Assembly (NCBI GenBank): GCA_946494335.1
Contig: CAMMBV010000001.1
Span: 86,830-150,829, forward strand
Length of the DNA stretch: 64,000 nt
Direction: 5' to 3'
From: an uncultured Ruminococcus sp.
Lineage (GTDB): Bacteria > Bacillota > Clostridia > Lachnospirales > Lachnospiraceae
A program made the position numbers and the translations under genes. Below are positions 35,086 through 44,030 of the stretch, piece by piece; positions within the stretch are counted from its first letter, which is position 1, and the number at the start of each line of letters is the position of its first letter. Below the pieces are notes generated by a model. It was not told the DNA's origin, made no database searches, and worked only from the letters and a program-made list of their open reading frames with translations.

Positions 35086-35818
35086 TTACAGTCAGTATAA
35101 GTTAAGCGTGAGGGAAAGAGCAAGATATCTGGGAGAGGCATTGATTTTGTGCATCACGGTCAATTATCTGTGTTACCGTTCCTGGTGGGCCTTTCTGCCA
35201 ATGATTCCCGTACCCTGGCTTTATCTGAAAGGAAAAAAGAAAAAACTGCTGGCGCATCAGAAACGACAGTTGAACTATGCCTTTAAAGATGCGGTGAATT
35301 CGCTGAGCGTGGCGCTGAAGGCGGGATATTCCATGGAGAACGCCGTTTCCGAATGCATAAGAGATCTTAAGAATATTTATCCGCAGAATACGCCTATTGT
35401 GCAGGAATTCAGTTACATCAGAAGCCAGCTTAAAGTAAGCGTTCCCGTGGAGACGCTGCTGCGGGATTTCGGCGAAAGAAGTCAGGTGGAGGATATCCGG
35501 AATTTTGCCGGAGTTTATGGCATTGCGAAAAGAAGCGGGGGAAATTTAAGCCGGATTCTTCAAAATACAGCCAGAACCCTCTCGGACAAAATAGAGGTAC
35601 AAAAAGAGGTGGAATCCTGCATTGCGGCAAAGCGCATGGAGCAGAGCATCATGGCGGCCGTTCCTCTGGGAATTATCCTTTATATGCAGATCATTGATCC
35701 GCAGTTTCTGGAAGCGTTATACCGGAATACGGCCGGCGTCTGTGTCATGACGGTATGTCTGGCCGGGTATATGCTGGCTTTCTGGATGGGCCGCAGGCTC
35801 GTACAGATTGAGGTGTGA
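35075..35818 (+). CDS. tadB: TadB-like pilus platform protein (T2SSF domain)
   Basis: 247 residues. Two N-terminal hydrophobic stretches and a cytoplasmic type II secretion F domain (LNYAFKDAVNSLSVALKAGYSMENAV, FGERSQVEDIRNFAGVYGIAKRSGGNL), ending in two helices. It anchors the ATPase to the membrane. Start overlaps tadA by 11 bases. Confidence 0.85.
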   Translation: MKCDYSQYKLSVRERARYLGEALILCITVNYLCYRSWWAFLPMIPVPWLYLKGKKKKLLAHQKRQLNYAFKDAVNSLSVALKAGYSMENAVSECIRDLKNIYPQNTPIVQEFSYIRSQLKVSVPVETLLRDFGERSQVEDIRNFAGVYGIAKRSGGNLSRILQNTARTLSDKIEVQKEVESCIAAKRMEQSIMAAVPLGIILYMQIIDPQFLEALYRNTAGVCVMTVCLAGYMLAFWMGRRLVQIEV

Positions 35819-35820
35819 TT

Positions 35821-37140
35821 ATGATCTGGATTCATGGAGCTGTATTTTTGATTCTGATCTTTCTGTCGCTGCCCCGGATAAAGGAAAAAATAATCAAAAA
35901 ATTTGAGATGGAAATTTCTCCGGGAATCATCACAGGAGCCGCGCTGATCCTGATTGCCGGAAATACACTGGGAACAGCTGTCACCGTGATAAATATGCTG
36001 GAACAGAGCAAAGAACTGACAGAGGTAGAAAAAGAAATGCAGCAGGGTCAGGAGCAGACAATGGTGCTGGAAGCTCAAAAGGAGGACGGCAGCAGTCAGG
36101 AAGTCAGCTTTACCATACCCGGGCTGACGTACAGTCAAAAAGAAATCCAGGCCTGGTTTCAGAAAGCAAAAGAAGAACTGGAAGACGCCGTTAGGGGAGA
36201 AAATGAATCCCTGGATTATGTAAACTCAAACCTGAATCTTGTCGCCAGCCTGCCGGAACTTCCCATAGAAATCAGCTGGGGAAGCAGCAATCCTGAAATA
36301 CTGGACTGGGAAGGCTGTCTTGGAGAAAATATCCCCAAAGAAGGAACGACGGTAAAATTGTACGTATCCTTTACCTGTCAGGACGAAAGAGAAGATTTTG
36401 AACTGGAGGCTAAAGTATACCCGCCCCGGCTGCCAAAAGAGGATCAGTGGGAGCGGGAAGCGCAGAACAGTTTTTCCAGATTAAATGAAGGGGATGGAGA
36501 AGGAAACATCTGGTATCTTCCGTCAGAAGTAAACGGAGAAGCTGTCATCTGGAAACTGCCCTCATCCCATACGGGCGCTGTGGTACTGATGATCACATCG
36601 GTTATGGCCGCAGTGTGGATGGTGGGAAAGAAAAGGGAGGAACAAAACAGTTGGAAAAAGAGACAGGAAGAGCTGGCAGTGGACTATCCGGAGATTCTTA
36701 ACAAGTTTGTATTGCTCCTTAATGCGGGCATGAATACAAGGAGAGCGTTTGCAAAGGTGGCGCTGGATTACCGGAAGCAGAAACAGGCGGCGGGAGAACA
36801 CTTCCGCAGCAGGGCGGCCTATGAAGAAATCGCTTTTGTGTACATGGAAATGGAGCAGGGCATACCGGAAGCGGAAGCTTATGAGCATCTGGGAAGCCGC
36901 TGCGGGCTGGCTGCCTACAAAACTTTTTCCACTCTTCTGGTGCAGAATTTAAGAAAAGGGAATGGAGAAATTGCAGACATGCTGGAGCGGGAAGCTGCGG
37001 CAGCCTTTGAGAACCGAAAAAGGCGGGCAAAGATACTGGGTGAACAGGCGGGGACAAAACTTTTGATTCCCATGATCATGATGCTGGTGATTGTTTTTGT
37101 AATTCTTTTATTTCCGGCAGGCAGCAGCTTTACAGTATAA
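35821..37140 (+). CDS. tadC: TadC-like platform protein with an extra extracytoplasmic domain
   Basis: 439 residues, longer than usual TadC (about 300). Two N-terminal helices are followed by about 190 polar residues (roughly 55-245) without hydrophobic segments, then a third helix (GAVVLMITSVMAAVWMVG), the T2SSF domain (YPEILNKFVLLLNAGMNTRRAF) and a C-terminal membrane helix. The polar insert includes Trp/Asp-rich SWGSSNPEILDWEG, resembling an immunoglobulin-like bacterial domain. ATG 35821 has GAGGTG upstream; GTG 35815 is an alternative. Confidence 0.75.
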   Translation: MIWIHGAVFLILIFLSLPRIKEKIIKKFEMEISPGIITGAALILIAGNTLGTAVTVINMLEQSKELTEVEKEMQQGQEQTMVLEAQKEDGSSQEVSFTIPGLTYSQKEIQAWFQKAKEELEDAVRGENESLDYVNSNLNLVASLPELPIEISWGSSNPEILDWEGCLGENIPKEGTTVKLYVSFTCQDEREDFELEAKVYPPRLPKEDQWEREAQNSFSRLNEGDGEGNIWYLPSEVNGEAVIWKLPSSHTGAVVLMITSVMAAVWMVGKKREEQNSWKKRQEELAVDYPEILNKFVLLLNAGMNTRRAFAKVALDYRKQKQAAGEHFRSRAAYEEIAFVYMEMEQGIPEAEAYEHLGSRCGLAAYKTFSTLLVQNLRKGNGEIADMLEREAAAAFENRKRRAKILGEQAGTKLLIPMIMMLVIVFVILLFPAGSSFTV

Positions 37141-37169
37141 AAGATTATGTGGGAAAGGAGGTGAGGCTT

Positions 37170-37340
37170 ATGGGTGCATTCTTCTGTGATTTGTGGAAGG
37201 AAGAAGATGCTATCGGGGTAGTGGAGATCATTCTGATTCTCGTCGTTTTGATCGGTCTGGTAATCATCTTTAAAAACCAGCTGGTCAGTCTGGTCAAGAA
37301 TATTCTTTCAAAAATCACAAGTCAGAGCAACAGTATTTAA
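37170..37340 (+). CDS. Flp-family major pilin (Flp1-like)
   Basis: 56 residues. A short polar head (MGAFFCDLWKEEDA) is followed by a single hydrophobic helix beginning IGVVEIILILVVLIGLVIIF, the Flp1-like arrangement with a Glu five residues into the hydrophobic part. A strong GGAGGTGAGG precedes ATG 37170; the upstream ATG 37149 has none. It is the likely pilus subunit and is flanked by machine and pseudopilin genes. Confidence 0.8.
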   Translation: MGAFFCDLWKEEDAIGVVEIILILVVLIGLVIIFKNQLVSLVKNILSKITSQSNSI

Positions 37341-37355
37341 GAAAGGGGGCACATC

Positions 37356-38816
37356 TTGTACAGAAAAGGAAGTATTACGGTTTATCTGAGTCTTACGTTG
37401 GCTGTGCTGCTGTCCTTGACAGCGACGGCGCTGTACTCGGTACAATTGGCGGGGGCCAGGGTGCAGGCCGTCCATGGAGCGGATCAGGGACTGTATTCTC
37501 TGTTCGCAAGGTATGACGTTCCTGTGCTGGAGCGGTACCATCTGTTTTTGCTGGATGGATCATTTGGCCAGGGAAGTCTTCAGATGGGGCAGGTGTACAG
37601 CATTCTGGAGAAAGATACTGCAGACAATCTGAATGGCGGGAATGGAATAATTAAAAAAGTAAAATTGAAAAACGGCAGTATCACCGGATATACGCTGGCG
37701 ACGGATAACGGAGGCAATGCGGTGAAAGCCCAGGCTGTGGCCTATATGGAAACAGTACTGGGAGTGCAGGGTGTGCGATCCCTGGCAGAAAAAGTTCAGG
37801 GGCAGGAAGAAACGGTACAGGTGATTGAGGCAAAAAAAGATGAAATAAAAGAGGATGAGGCTTTTGCGCAGTACGAAGCGCTGAAGAATCAGAATCAGGA
37901 ACAGACAGTGCCGGAAGAATCACTGCAGGGCGCGGTTCCCATACCGGAGGATTTTGTGAATCCCATAGAAGAGGTAAAAGCGGCAAAGGGAAAAGGCATA
38001 TTGACACTGGCAGTTCCGCAGGGAAAGGAAATATCTGCGGCTGTGCAGGCGAAAGCGTCAATGGTGTCAGGCCGTACTCTGGAAAAAGGAATGGGTGTTC
38101 CCGCCTACGATTCTTCCTGCGATACCTGGACGGCGGATCTGATGTTCAATGAATATCTGATGAGACATTTCGGATGTTTCACAGAGATGAAATCAGACCC
38201 GGGTCTTCAGTATCAGCTTGAATATATTCTTCAGGGAAAAGAAAGTGATCTGGAAAACCTGAAGGGTGTGGTTAACAGGCTGCTGCTGATAAGGGAGGCG
38301 TCGAATCTTCTGTATCTTTATCAGGATGAAGGAAAACGGGCGCAGGCGCAGATGACCGCGTTAATTTTGGCTTCTTTGTTTGGAGCGCCCCAGGGGGCAA
38401 AAGCGCTGGAACCGGTTCTGCTGGTCTGCTGGGCCTTTGGGGAAAGCGTTCTCGATCTGAGAGAACTGCTGGACGGCGGCAAAGTACCCCTGATGAAAAG
38501 CGACAGTTCCTGGCAGCTGTCCGTGACAGATCTGCCAAAATTTTTACAGGGGGCGGATGCTCTGCGAAAAGAGCAGGAAGACGGTCTTGAATATAAAGAT
38601 TATCTTCGAATACTGCTTCTGATGAAGGATTCAGAAGATAAGACGGTCCGATGTATGGATATGATGGAAATGGCAATACGGGGCGAGCCCGGCAAAGAGC
38701 AATTCCGTCTGGATTGTTGTTTATATGCCGCTCAGATACAGTTTGCATTTGAGGCGGAAGGCAGCATCCGCTACGAGGCCAGGCGAAGCTTCGGATATGA
38801 TATGGGAGGTGTATGA
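37356..38816 (+). CDS. DUF5702 secreted pilus-locus protein
   Basis: 486 residues. The N-terminus KGSITVYLSLTLAVLLSLTATALYSV looks like a class III/pilin-type signal with one membrane helix; the rest is exported and partly Gln/Glu rich. DUF5702 proteins occur only beside clostridial Tad loci; they may be minor structural or adhesion components. TTG start with AAGGGGG 7 bases upstream. Stop overlaps the next ATG. Confidence 0.75.
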   Translation: MYRKGSITVYLSLTLAVLLSLTATALYSVQLAGARVQAVHGADQGLYSLFARYDVPVLERYHLFLLDGSFGQGSLQMGQVYSILEKDTADNLNGGNGIIKKVKLKNGSITGYTLATDNGGNAVKAQAVAYMETVLGVQGVRSLAEKVQGQEETVQVIEAKKDEIKEDEAFAQYEALKNQNQEQTVPEESLQGAVPIPEDFVNPIEEVKAAKGKGILTLAVPQGKEISAAVQAKASMVSGRTLEKGMGVPAYDSSCDTWTADLMFNEYLMRHFGCFTEMKSDPGLQYQLEYILQGKESDLENLKGVVNRLLLIREASNLLYLYQDEGKRAQAQMTALILASLFGAPQGAKALEPVLLVCWAFGESVLDLRELLDGGKVPLMKSDSSWQLSVTDLPKFLQGADALRKEQEDGLEYKDYLRILLLMKDSEDKTVRCMDMMEMAIRGEPGKEQFRLDCCLYAAQIQFAFEAEGSIRYEARRSFGYDMGGV

Positions 38817-39700
38817 AGATGCCCTGGTGCGGGAACAGTAACTGTCAACCATTAAAAAAGTTAAAAAGAATCTCTCTTCAGGCATATCATTACATGTTTC
38901 CCCCGGCACAACATGATACACCCCAAGCCAGGGTGTCTTCATGCACCTTCCCGGTAAAGGCCAGCCTGACTGTGGAAGCGGCATTTACCGTCCCCATATT
39001 TTTTATCATGGTCATTATACTGGTCAGTCTGATTGATCTGGTCCGAGTCTATTCGCAGGTAACGGTCTCATTAAATCAAAGTGCAAAGGAGCTGGGGATG
39101 TACGCCTATGCCGGGGAAACTGTGCCGTCATCTTCTCCGGTGGGTTTAGTGGGAACCGGCGTGTGCATCGGATACGCTCAGTCCCAAATTCCTCACGAGG
39201 AACGGGTTATTGTATCCTGCATCGGTTCCTCTTATAAAAACGACAGGGTAGACCTGAAGGCCAGAGTGACCTATCGGTTTCCGGTGTCTTTTGCGGGGAT
39301 AAAGCAGGCGGTATTTACGGTTCGGGCTGTTGTACATGCCTGGACCGGATATCAGGGAAAAGAGGCGGAGGGCGTCCCGGGAATTTCGGAAGAGATGGTC
39401 TATGTCACAGAACGGCAGACCGTCTACCATACCCACAGCGACTGCACGCATATGAATGTGACCGTATACTGTGTGACGGAAAAAGAAGCCCGGAAAAAAA
39501 GAAATGAATACGGCAGAAAGTATACAGCCTGCAGTCACTGTAAAGGAGAGGGCGGCAGCGATACCGTCTATATAACGCCAAGAGGAGACACTTATCATGT
39601 TTCGTCGGAATGCTCCGGACTGAAAAGAACGGTACGCCTGGTAAAAAAATCAGAAGTTGTATCGCTGCAGGAATGCAGCCGGTGCAAAGAAAGAGGCTGA
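38813..39700 (+). CDS. TadE-like pseudopilin with duplicated His/Cys modules
   Basis: 295 residues. An unusual ~45-residue basic leader precedes the TadE-type segment KASLTVEAAFTVPIFFIMVI. The exported part ends with two similar modules: YHTHSDC ... CSHC (about 199-245) and YHVSSEC ... CSRC (about 252-292). Each offers one His and three Cys suitable for metal binding. Such modules appear in other clostridial surface proteins but have no assigned function that I know. ATG overlaps the DUF5702 stop; a second ATG at 38819 is possible. Confidence 0.7.
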   Translation: MKMPWCGNSNCQPLKKLKRISLQAYHYMFPPAQHDTPQARVSSCTFPVKASLTVEAAFTVPIFFIMVIILVSLIDLVRVYSQVTVSLNQSAKELGMYAYAGETVPSSSPVGLVGTGVCIGYAQSQIPHEERVIVSCIGSSYKNDRVDLKARVTYRFPVSFAGIKQAVFTVRAVVHAWTGYQGKEAEGVPGISEEMVYVTERQTVYHTHSDCTHMNVTVYCVTEKEARKKRNEYGRKYTACSHCKGEGGSDTVYITPRGDTYHVSSECSGLKRTVRLVKKSEVVSLQECSRCKERG

Positions 39701-39701
39701 T

Positions 39702-40115
39702 ATGGAGAGAAGTCTGTGTACAGCTGTATTTTTGGGAGTAAATGCAGTGTACGATATAAAATACAGAAGAATACTGAAAATTTCCTGTCCGGTATATCTG
39801 GCAGCAGGAATCCTGTTATGGTGGAAATCAGGAAATGGAGTGGGGCAGCTGGTCGCCCTGCTGCCGGGACTTGCTTTTCTGCTTATTGGAAAAATCACAA
39901 AAGAGGCGGTTGGATACGGAGATGGTCTGACGGTACTGGCGCTTGGATTTTGTCATCCGCTGGAAACGATCTGTGAGATCGTACTGGGAGGACTTTTGAT
40001 GGGGGCGGTGTGGGGCGGGATGCTGGTTATGATAAAGAAAAAAAGCTGGAAACAGGAGTTTCCATGGATCCCCTGTCTGTTTCTGGCATATTTGGGAAGG
40101 CTGGTGGCGATATGA
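39702..40115 (+). CDS. Second A24-like prepilin peptidase
   Basis: 137 residues, four hydrophobic segments. Asp in VYDIKYRRI and the GYGDGLTVLALG motif (GxGD) supply the two catalytic aspartates. Having two A24 enzymes in one Tad locus suggests one for the Flp pilin and one for the TadE-like proteins; that division is a guess. AAAGAGG precedes ATG 39702. Stop overlaps the next ATG. Confidence 0.75.
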   Translation: MERSLCTAVFLGVNAVYDIKYRRILKISCPVYLAAGILLWWKSGNGVGQLVALLPGLAFLLIGKITKEAVGYGDGLTVLALGFCHPLETICEIVLGGLLMGAVWGGMLVMIKKKSWKQEFPWIPCLFLAYLGRLVAI

Positions 40116-40537
40116 AAAAAAGGATGAAGGGAAGCATGACGGTGGAGGCGGCGTTTATTGTGCCTGTGATTCTGATGGTGATATTTGCCCTGATTCTCCT
40201 TACCATGTATGTACATAACAGAGCCTGGTATGCGGCTGTATCAGCGGAGGCTGTCATATCAGCTTCCACGGAAGGGACGCGTTCCAGGCAGAATGCACAG
40301 AAAATTGCAGCGGAAAAATTGGCTGAGAGGAAAGGAAAGCAGGGATTTCCTTCAGGGGAAATTGCGATGACTGCAGCCGCAGGCAGCGATTACATAAAGG
40401 CTCAAACCAGGATAAGCGGCAGAAAAGTCGCAGGAATGGGAGACTGGGAAGCCCGGATAGAAGAAAAAAGCAGCTTCATCAAACCGGTCTTTTTTATCCG
40501 GAATCTGATGGCGTTGGAAGCATGGAAGGAGGAATAG
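40112..40537 (+). CDS. TadE-like pseudopilin
   Basis: 141 residues. MKGSMTVEAAFIVPVILMVIFALILL is the TadE-family processing and membrane signal; the remainder is a small exported domain. Likely a minor pilin or assembly factor. ATGA overlap with the peptidase gene. Confidence 0.78.
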   Translation: MKKRMKGSMTVEAAFIVPVILMVIFALILLTMYVHNRAWYAAVSAEAVISASTEGTRSRQNAQKIAAEKLAERKGKQGFPSGEIAMTAAAGSDYIKAQTRISGRKVAGMGDWEARIEEKSSFIKPVFFIRNLMALEAWKEE

Positions 40538-40540
40538 GAG

Positions 40541-41878
40541 GTGGAGGTCAGTTACAAGAGAGATTTTCATCACAGTTATCTTATCCTGGAAAATGAAGAA
40601 ATGCCGGACTGTGACGCTTATCCTGTGCGGATGCTGCTGAACGGCTCCATTCCCGGTCTGTTGTCCTGCAGCATACACAGAGTGGATAACCAGGCGCTGT
40701 TTTATTATGAAATTACTTCCAAGCAGCCGCTGGAAACGCTGTGCGAGAGCAAAAAGCTGGATCGTGACTGTATGATACTTGTGATCGGGGCTTTAATGAA
40801 GACCATAGAAGAGATGGAACGGTACCTCCTGGATCCTGCAAGCCTCCTGCTGCAGCCGGAATATATCTATGTCAATGAAGCGGACAGGGAGGTGGGATTT
40901 TGCTGCTGGCCGTGCAGCAATGCGGATGAGCAGGCATTTCTGCGATTTACAGAATTTCTGCTGCCTAAAATTGATCATCAGGATCAGGATGCGGTGGTTC
41001 TGGGATACCAGCTGTATCGAAGAGCCATGGAAGGAAGAGTGGAACCGGAAGAAATCCGTCGGGAGATTTATCGTGAGGTGATCCGGCCTCAGGCGGCAAA
41101 ACCTGAGGAGACGGTATCTGATGAGGAGTACGGTGTGGATCCCCTGCTGCTGGAGGAAGAGAGTCGGAAACGGCAGGAGATGATGGAGTCCCTTCTTAAG
41201 AATCCGGAAGAAGAAAAAGGCATCGGGACTGGGAAAATTACTTTTTGTATTACCCTTGCAGGTTTTGACGGTGTGCTCTGCTACTATTTGCTTCAAAACC
41301 GCTGTCTACCCATTCCCGTATGCATTGCACTTACCGGAAGTATCCTTTTGGTGATTCCGCTGCTTGTGCTCTGGGAGAGGATAAAGAAAAAGTTTACCGG
41401 GAAAAAGGGGGAAAAGAAGGAGAAAGAGGAAATAAAGCAGGAGACTGCCGTGTCGGAGAAATGGGACATTGCAAAAAAAGAAGATCCGGAAATTCCCAGT
41501 CTTTTGGATGATTCCCGGACAGCTTTGCTGAATCAGCCGGCAGCGGCGGAAAACTGCGGAATACTGAAAGCCCTTTCTCCGCCCCAGACAAGAGATATTG
41601 TTCTGAAAAAAGGGACGGTGATTCTGGGGAAAATGGAAGGGGCGGTGGATATTGTGCTTCCCTCTGCTGCGGTCAGCCGTGTTCATGCAAAGATAAAGTG
41701 CGATCAGCAGTGCGAAGTGTTTGATCTGAATTCACGGAATGGGACTTATGTTAACCAAATCGAGGGCGTGGGACATGAAGGGAGAATACTTAAGGAAGGT
41801 GATATGATAAGCTTTGCTGATGTGGTATTTCAGTACAGCGCACCAGGCAATGACTCCTTGCGCATTCGACAGGAATGA
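40541..41878 (+). CDS. DUF6382 and FHA domain membrane protein
   Basis: 445 residues. The N-terminal ~180 residues fit DUF6382 (YKRDFHHSYLIL, LLNGSIPGLL). Two close hydrophobic helices (about 232-270) follow, then a basic linker and a C-terminal FHA domain (VILGKMEGAVDIVLPSAAVSRVHAKI, LNSRNGTYVN). FHA domains bind phosphothreonine, so the pilus machine may be under Ser/Thr kinase control; no kinase lies in the window. GTG start with AGGAG. Last gene of the Tad run. Confidence 0.75.
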   Translation: MEVSYKRDFHHSYLILENEEMPDCDAYPVRMLLNGSIPGLLSCSIHRVDNQALFYYEITSKQPLETLCESKKLDRDCMILVIGALMKTIEEMERYLLDPASLLLQPEYIYVNEADREVGFCCWPCSNADEQAFLRFTEFLLPKIDHQDQDAVVLGYQLYRRAMEGRVEPEEIRREIYREVIRPQAAKPEETVSDEEYGVDPLLLEEESRKRQEMMESLLKNPEEEKGIGTGKITFCITLAGFDGVLCYYLLQNRCLPIPVCIALTGSILLVIPLLVLWERIKKKFTGKKGEKKEKEEIKQETAVSEKWDIAKKEDPEIPSLLDDSRTALLNQPAAAENCGILKALSPPQTRDIVLKKGTVILGKMEGAVDIVLPSAAVSRVHAKIKCDQQCEVFDLNSRNGTYVNQIEGVGHEGRILKEGDMISFADVVFQYSAPGNDSLRIRQE

Positions 41879-41916
41879 ACTATAATGAATGAAAAATTGA
41901 AAAAGGTGGAAAAGCT

Positions 41917-42549
41917 GTGGCACAACTGGAAAATTACGGGACGGAGGATGCCATTGACCGCATGAGGAAAGGTCCTGTAAGCTGGGTGAATCTTACAATC
42001 ATTATAGTGAACATTGCTGTGTTTTTTTGGGTGGAATTTACAGGAAGCAGCGAGGATATATCCCATATGCTGGAATGCGGAGCGGCATATCCGCCCCTGA
42101 TTCTGGAGGGGGAATATTATCGGTTGTTTACCTGTATGTTTCTCCATTTTGGGTTTGAGCATCTTTTCAACAACATGCTTCTGCTGTTTTTTATCGGCGG
42201 ATATCTGGAAAGAGCCGCCGGACCGTTTCGATATCTGATTATTTATTTGGCGGGCGGATTGGGCGGCAGCCTTTTATCCTTTTCCAGAAATCTGGATCTG
42301 GAGAGAAATGTGGCATCTGCCGGAGCTTCCGGAGCGGTCTTTGCCGTTATCGGAGCCATGGTATATATTGTAATCCGAAACAAAGGAAGACTGGAGGACA
42401 TTTCTTTGCAGAGACTTCTCCTGATGGCGGCGCTTTCCATCTATTTTGGATTTGCTTCAGGAGGCGTGGACAATGCGGCCCATATCGGAGGCCTGGCTGC
42501 GGGATTTTTTCTCTGTGTGCTGCTGTACAGGAAAAGGCGCAGCAGTTAA
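41917..42549 (+). CDS. Rhomboid-family intramembrane serine protease
   Basis: 210 residues, six predicted helices. FEHLFNNMLLLFFIGGYLE, the catalytic serine in SAGASGAVFA and catalytic histidine in NAAHIGGLAAG are intact. Cleaves single-span membrane proteins within the bilayer. GTG start with AAGGTGG 7 bases upstream. It follows the Tad genes by 38 bases, so pilin-related substrates are conceivable but unproven. Confidence 0.87.
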   Translation: MAQLENYGTEDAIDRMRKGPVSWVNLTIIIVNIAVFFWVEFTGSSEDISHMLECGAAYPPLILEGEYYRLFTCMFLHFGFEHLFNNMLLLFFIGGYLERAAGPFRYLIIYLAGGLGGSLLSFSRNLDLERNVASAGASGAVFAVIGAMVYIVIRNKGRLEDISLQRLLLMAALSIYFGFASGGVDNAAHIGGLAAGFFLCVLLYRKRRSS

Positions 42550-42563
42550 GAAAAAGCTGCGCC
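42537..42563 (-). terminator. Terminator between rhomboid and sensor kinase genes
   Basis: GGCGCAGC / GCTGCGCC with a 11-base loop; on the minus strand CTTTTCC follows. Overlaps the end of the rhomboid gene. Confidence 0.55.
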
Positions 42564-42571
42564 CGAAAGAC

Positions 42572-43306
42572 CTATTGATAGACGATGGGAAGGCGGATGA
42601 TAAATTCCGCCCCCTGTCCTTCAACGGAGGAGACTCCGATCGTACCTCCGTGAGCCTCCACTGTACTGCGTGCGATGGCAAGCCCCAGACCGGTGCCGTC
42701 TTTTTTGTGGGTGACAAAAAAGTCAAAGATGTCGGCCTGATATTCAGCAGGAATTCCCGGACCGTCATCGCGGACACGGATAGAAGCCGTATCCAGATCG
42801 GCGGACAGAGTAATGGAAATGCATCCCCCGTTGCCAATGGCTTCCGCAGCATTGCGTGTCAGGTTGAACAGCACCTGAAGTATTTTATTTCTGTCCAGCA
42901 AAAAGGGCGGAATTGGTCCTTCTTTGTGAAACAGAAGGGTGATATCCTGCTCTGCCAGAGCGGGACGTATGCTCTCTGTAAAAGACTGCAGGATAAGGTA
43001 AAGATTTACCTCTTCGCGGTTCAGTTTCTGAGCATTGTTATATTCCGACAGCTGGGAAAGCAGGGAGCGCAGGAACTGCATGTTTTCCATGATATCATCC
43101 CAATAGGGAAAATCTTTCACCTCAGGGTGGGCGGAAGCCATCAGCTGAAGAAAGCTGTTGATAAGGGTTACAGGATTTCTCACCTCATGGGATACCATGG
43201 ACAGCTGCAGCTGATTTTCCCTCTGCAGCATTTTTTGAACCTCCATAGCCTGGGGAGATTCCTGACAGAGTTTATGTATTTTTTCATATTCGTCTCTGGA
43301 TAACAT
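42572..43306 (-). CDS. Cytoplasmic sensor histidine kinase
   Basis: 244 residues. H-box with His40 in SHEVRNP, N-box NLTRNAAEAIG, G1 RDDGPGIP and G2 GTGLGLAIARS. There is no transmembrane segment or sensory domain, only a ~35-residue N-terminal helix. Orphan: no response regulator is next to it. It could be a Spo0A-type phosphorelay kinase or serve another regulator elsewhere. Confidence 0.83.
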   Translation of the reverse strand: MLSRDEYEKIHKLCQESPQAMEVQKMLQRENQLQLSMVSHEVRNPVTLINSFLQLMASAHPEVKDFPYWDDIMENMQFLRSLLSQLSEYNNAQKLNREEVNLYLILQSFTESIRPALAEQDITLLFHKEGPIPPFLLDRNKILQVLFNLTRNAAEAIGNGGCISITLSADLDTASIRVRDDGPGIPAEYQADIFDFFVTHKKDGTGLGLAIARSTVEAHGGTIGVSSVEGQGAEFIIRLPIVYQ

Positions 43307-43518
43307 ATATTTTCACCTCTGTGGGTAGTGTATCATTAGAAATTTTAAATAGCAAACAATATTATGTTGCAAAAACTGACAGAATACGACAAAAACACCT
43401 TTGTGCGATACGCCCGTTGGCGTTTAGCGGGCAGCTGACAGCCTTTCATTTGTATGCAGAATGGGAGAGAACCACCTAAAACCCCATAGAAATGGGTGAA
43501 ATAGGGCCTGGAATGTGC

Positions 43519-43524
43519 TATAAT
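43519..43524 (+). promoter_or_regulatory. Extended -10 promoter for the HIT gene
   Basis: TGCTATAAT (TGnTATAAT) at 43516-43524, 75 bases before the ATG; no clear -35. The 290-base intergenic stretch also holds two small hairpins (GCCCG/CGGGC near 43411-43432 and CCCAT/ATGGG near 43484-43497) and no ORF. Confidence 0.45.
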
Positions 43525-43598
43525 ATCCCAAATAAAGAAGCTAAGGCTGCGGCTTATCAAACTATTAAATAAATATTCTTTAACAAGGAGGCAGAAGT

Positions 43599-44009
43599 AT
43601 GTCAGATTGTATTTTTTGCAAAATTGCCAACGGAGAGATACCGTCAGCGACTTTATATGAAGATGAGAAATTCCGGGTTATTCTGGATTTGGGCCCCGCC
43701 AGTAAGGGCCATGCGCTGATCCTTCCAAAAGCTCATTATGCGGATATTTATGAGATTGAAGAGGATGCTGCTGCATCGGCGATGGTTCTCGCCAAAAAGA
43801 TGGCGTCTGCCATGACAAAGGCGCTGGGCTGCAGCGGGTTTAATATAGTTCAGAATAACGGAACATCAGCAGGACAGACAGTATTTCATTTTCATGTACA
43901 CCTGATTCCCAGATACGATAACGATCAGGTGAGACTGGGATGGACCCCGGGCAAATTGACAGATGAAATGCGGGATGAAATTATAACAGAAGTGAAAAAG
44001 CAGCTGTAA
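43599..44009 (+). CDS. HIT-family nucleotide-binding hydrolase
   Basis: 136 residues. CIFCKIANGEIP start and the histidine triad HFHVHLIPR are intact. Hydrolyses adenosine phosphoramidates or dinucleotides (Hint branch). AAGGAGG before ATG. The ECF sigma gene follows after about 20 bases. Confidence 0.9.
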   Translation: MSDCIFCKIANGEIPSATLYEDEKFRVILDLGPASKGHALILPKAHYADIYEIEEDAAASAMVLAKKMASAMTKALGCSGFNIVQNNGTSAGQTVFHFHVHLIPRYDNDQVRLGWTPGKLTDEMRDEIITEVKKQL

Positions 44010-44030
44010 GGAGCTGTCAGGGGGATGACC

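Noticed and set aside
43307..43598. 6S or SRP RNA between the kinase and HIT genes
   Set aside because: Two small hairpins occur, but none of the conserved sequences or the long 6S rod could be recognised.
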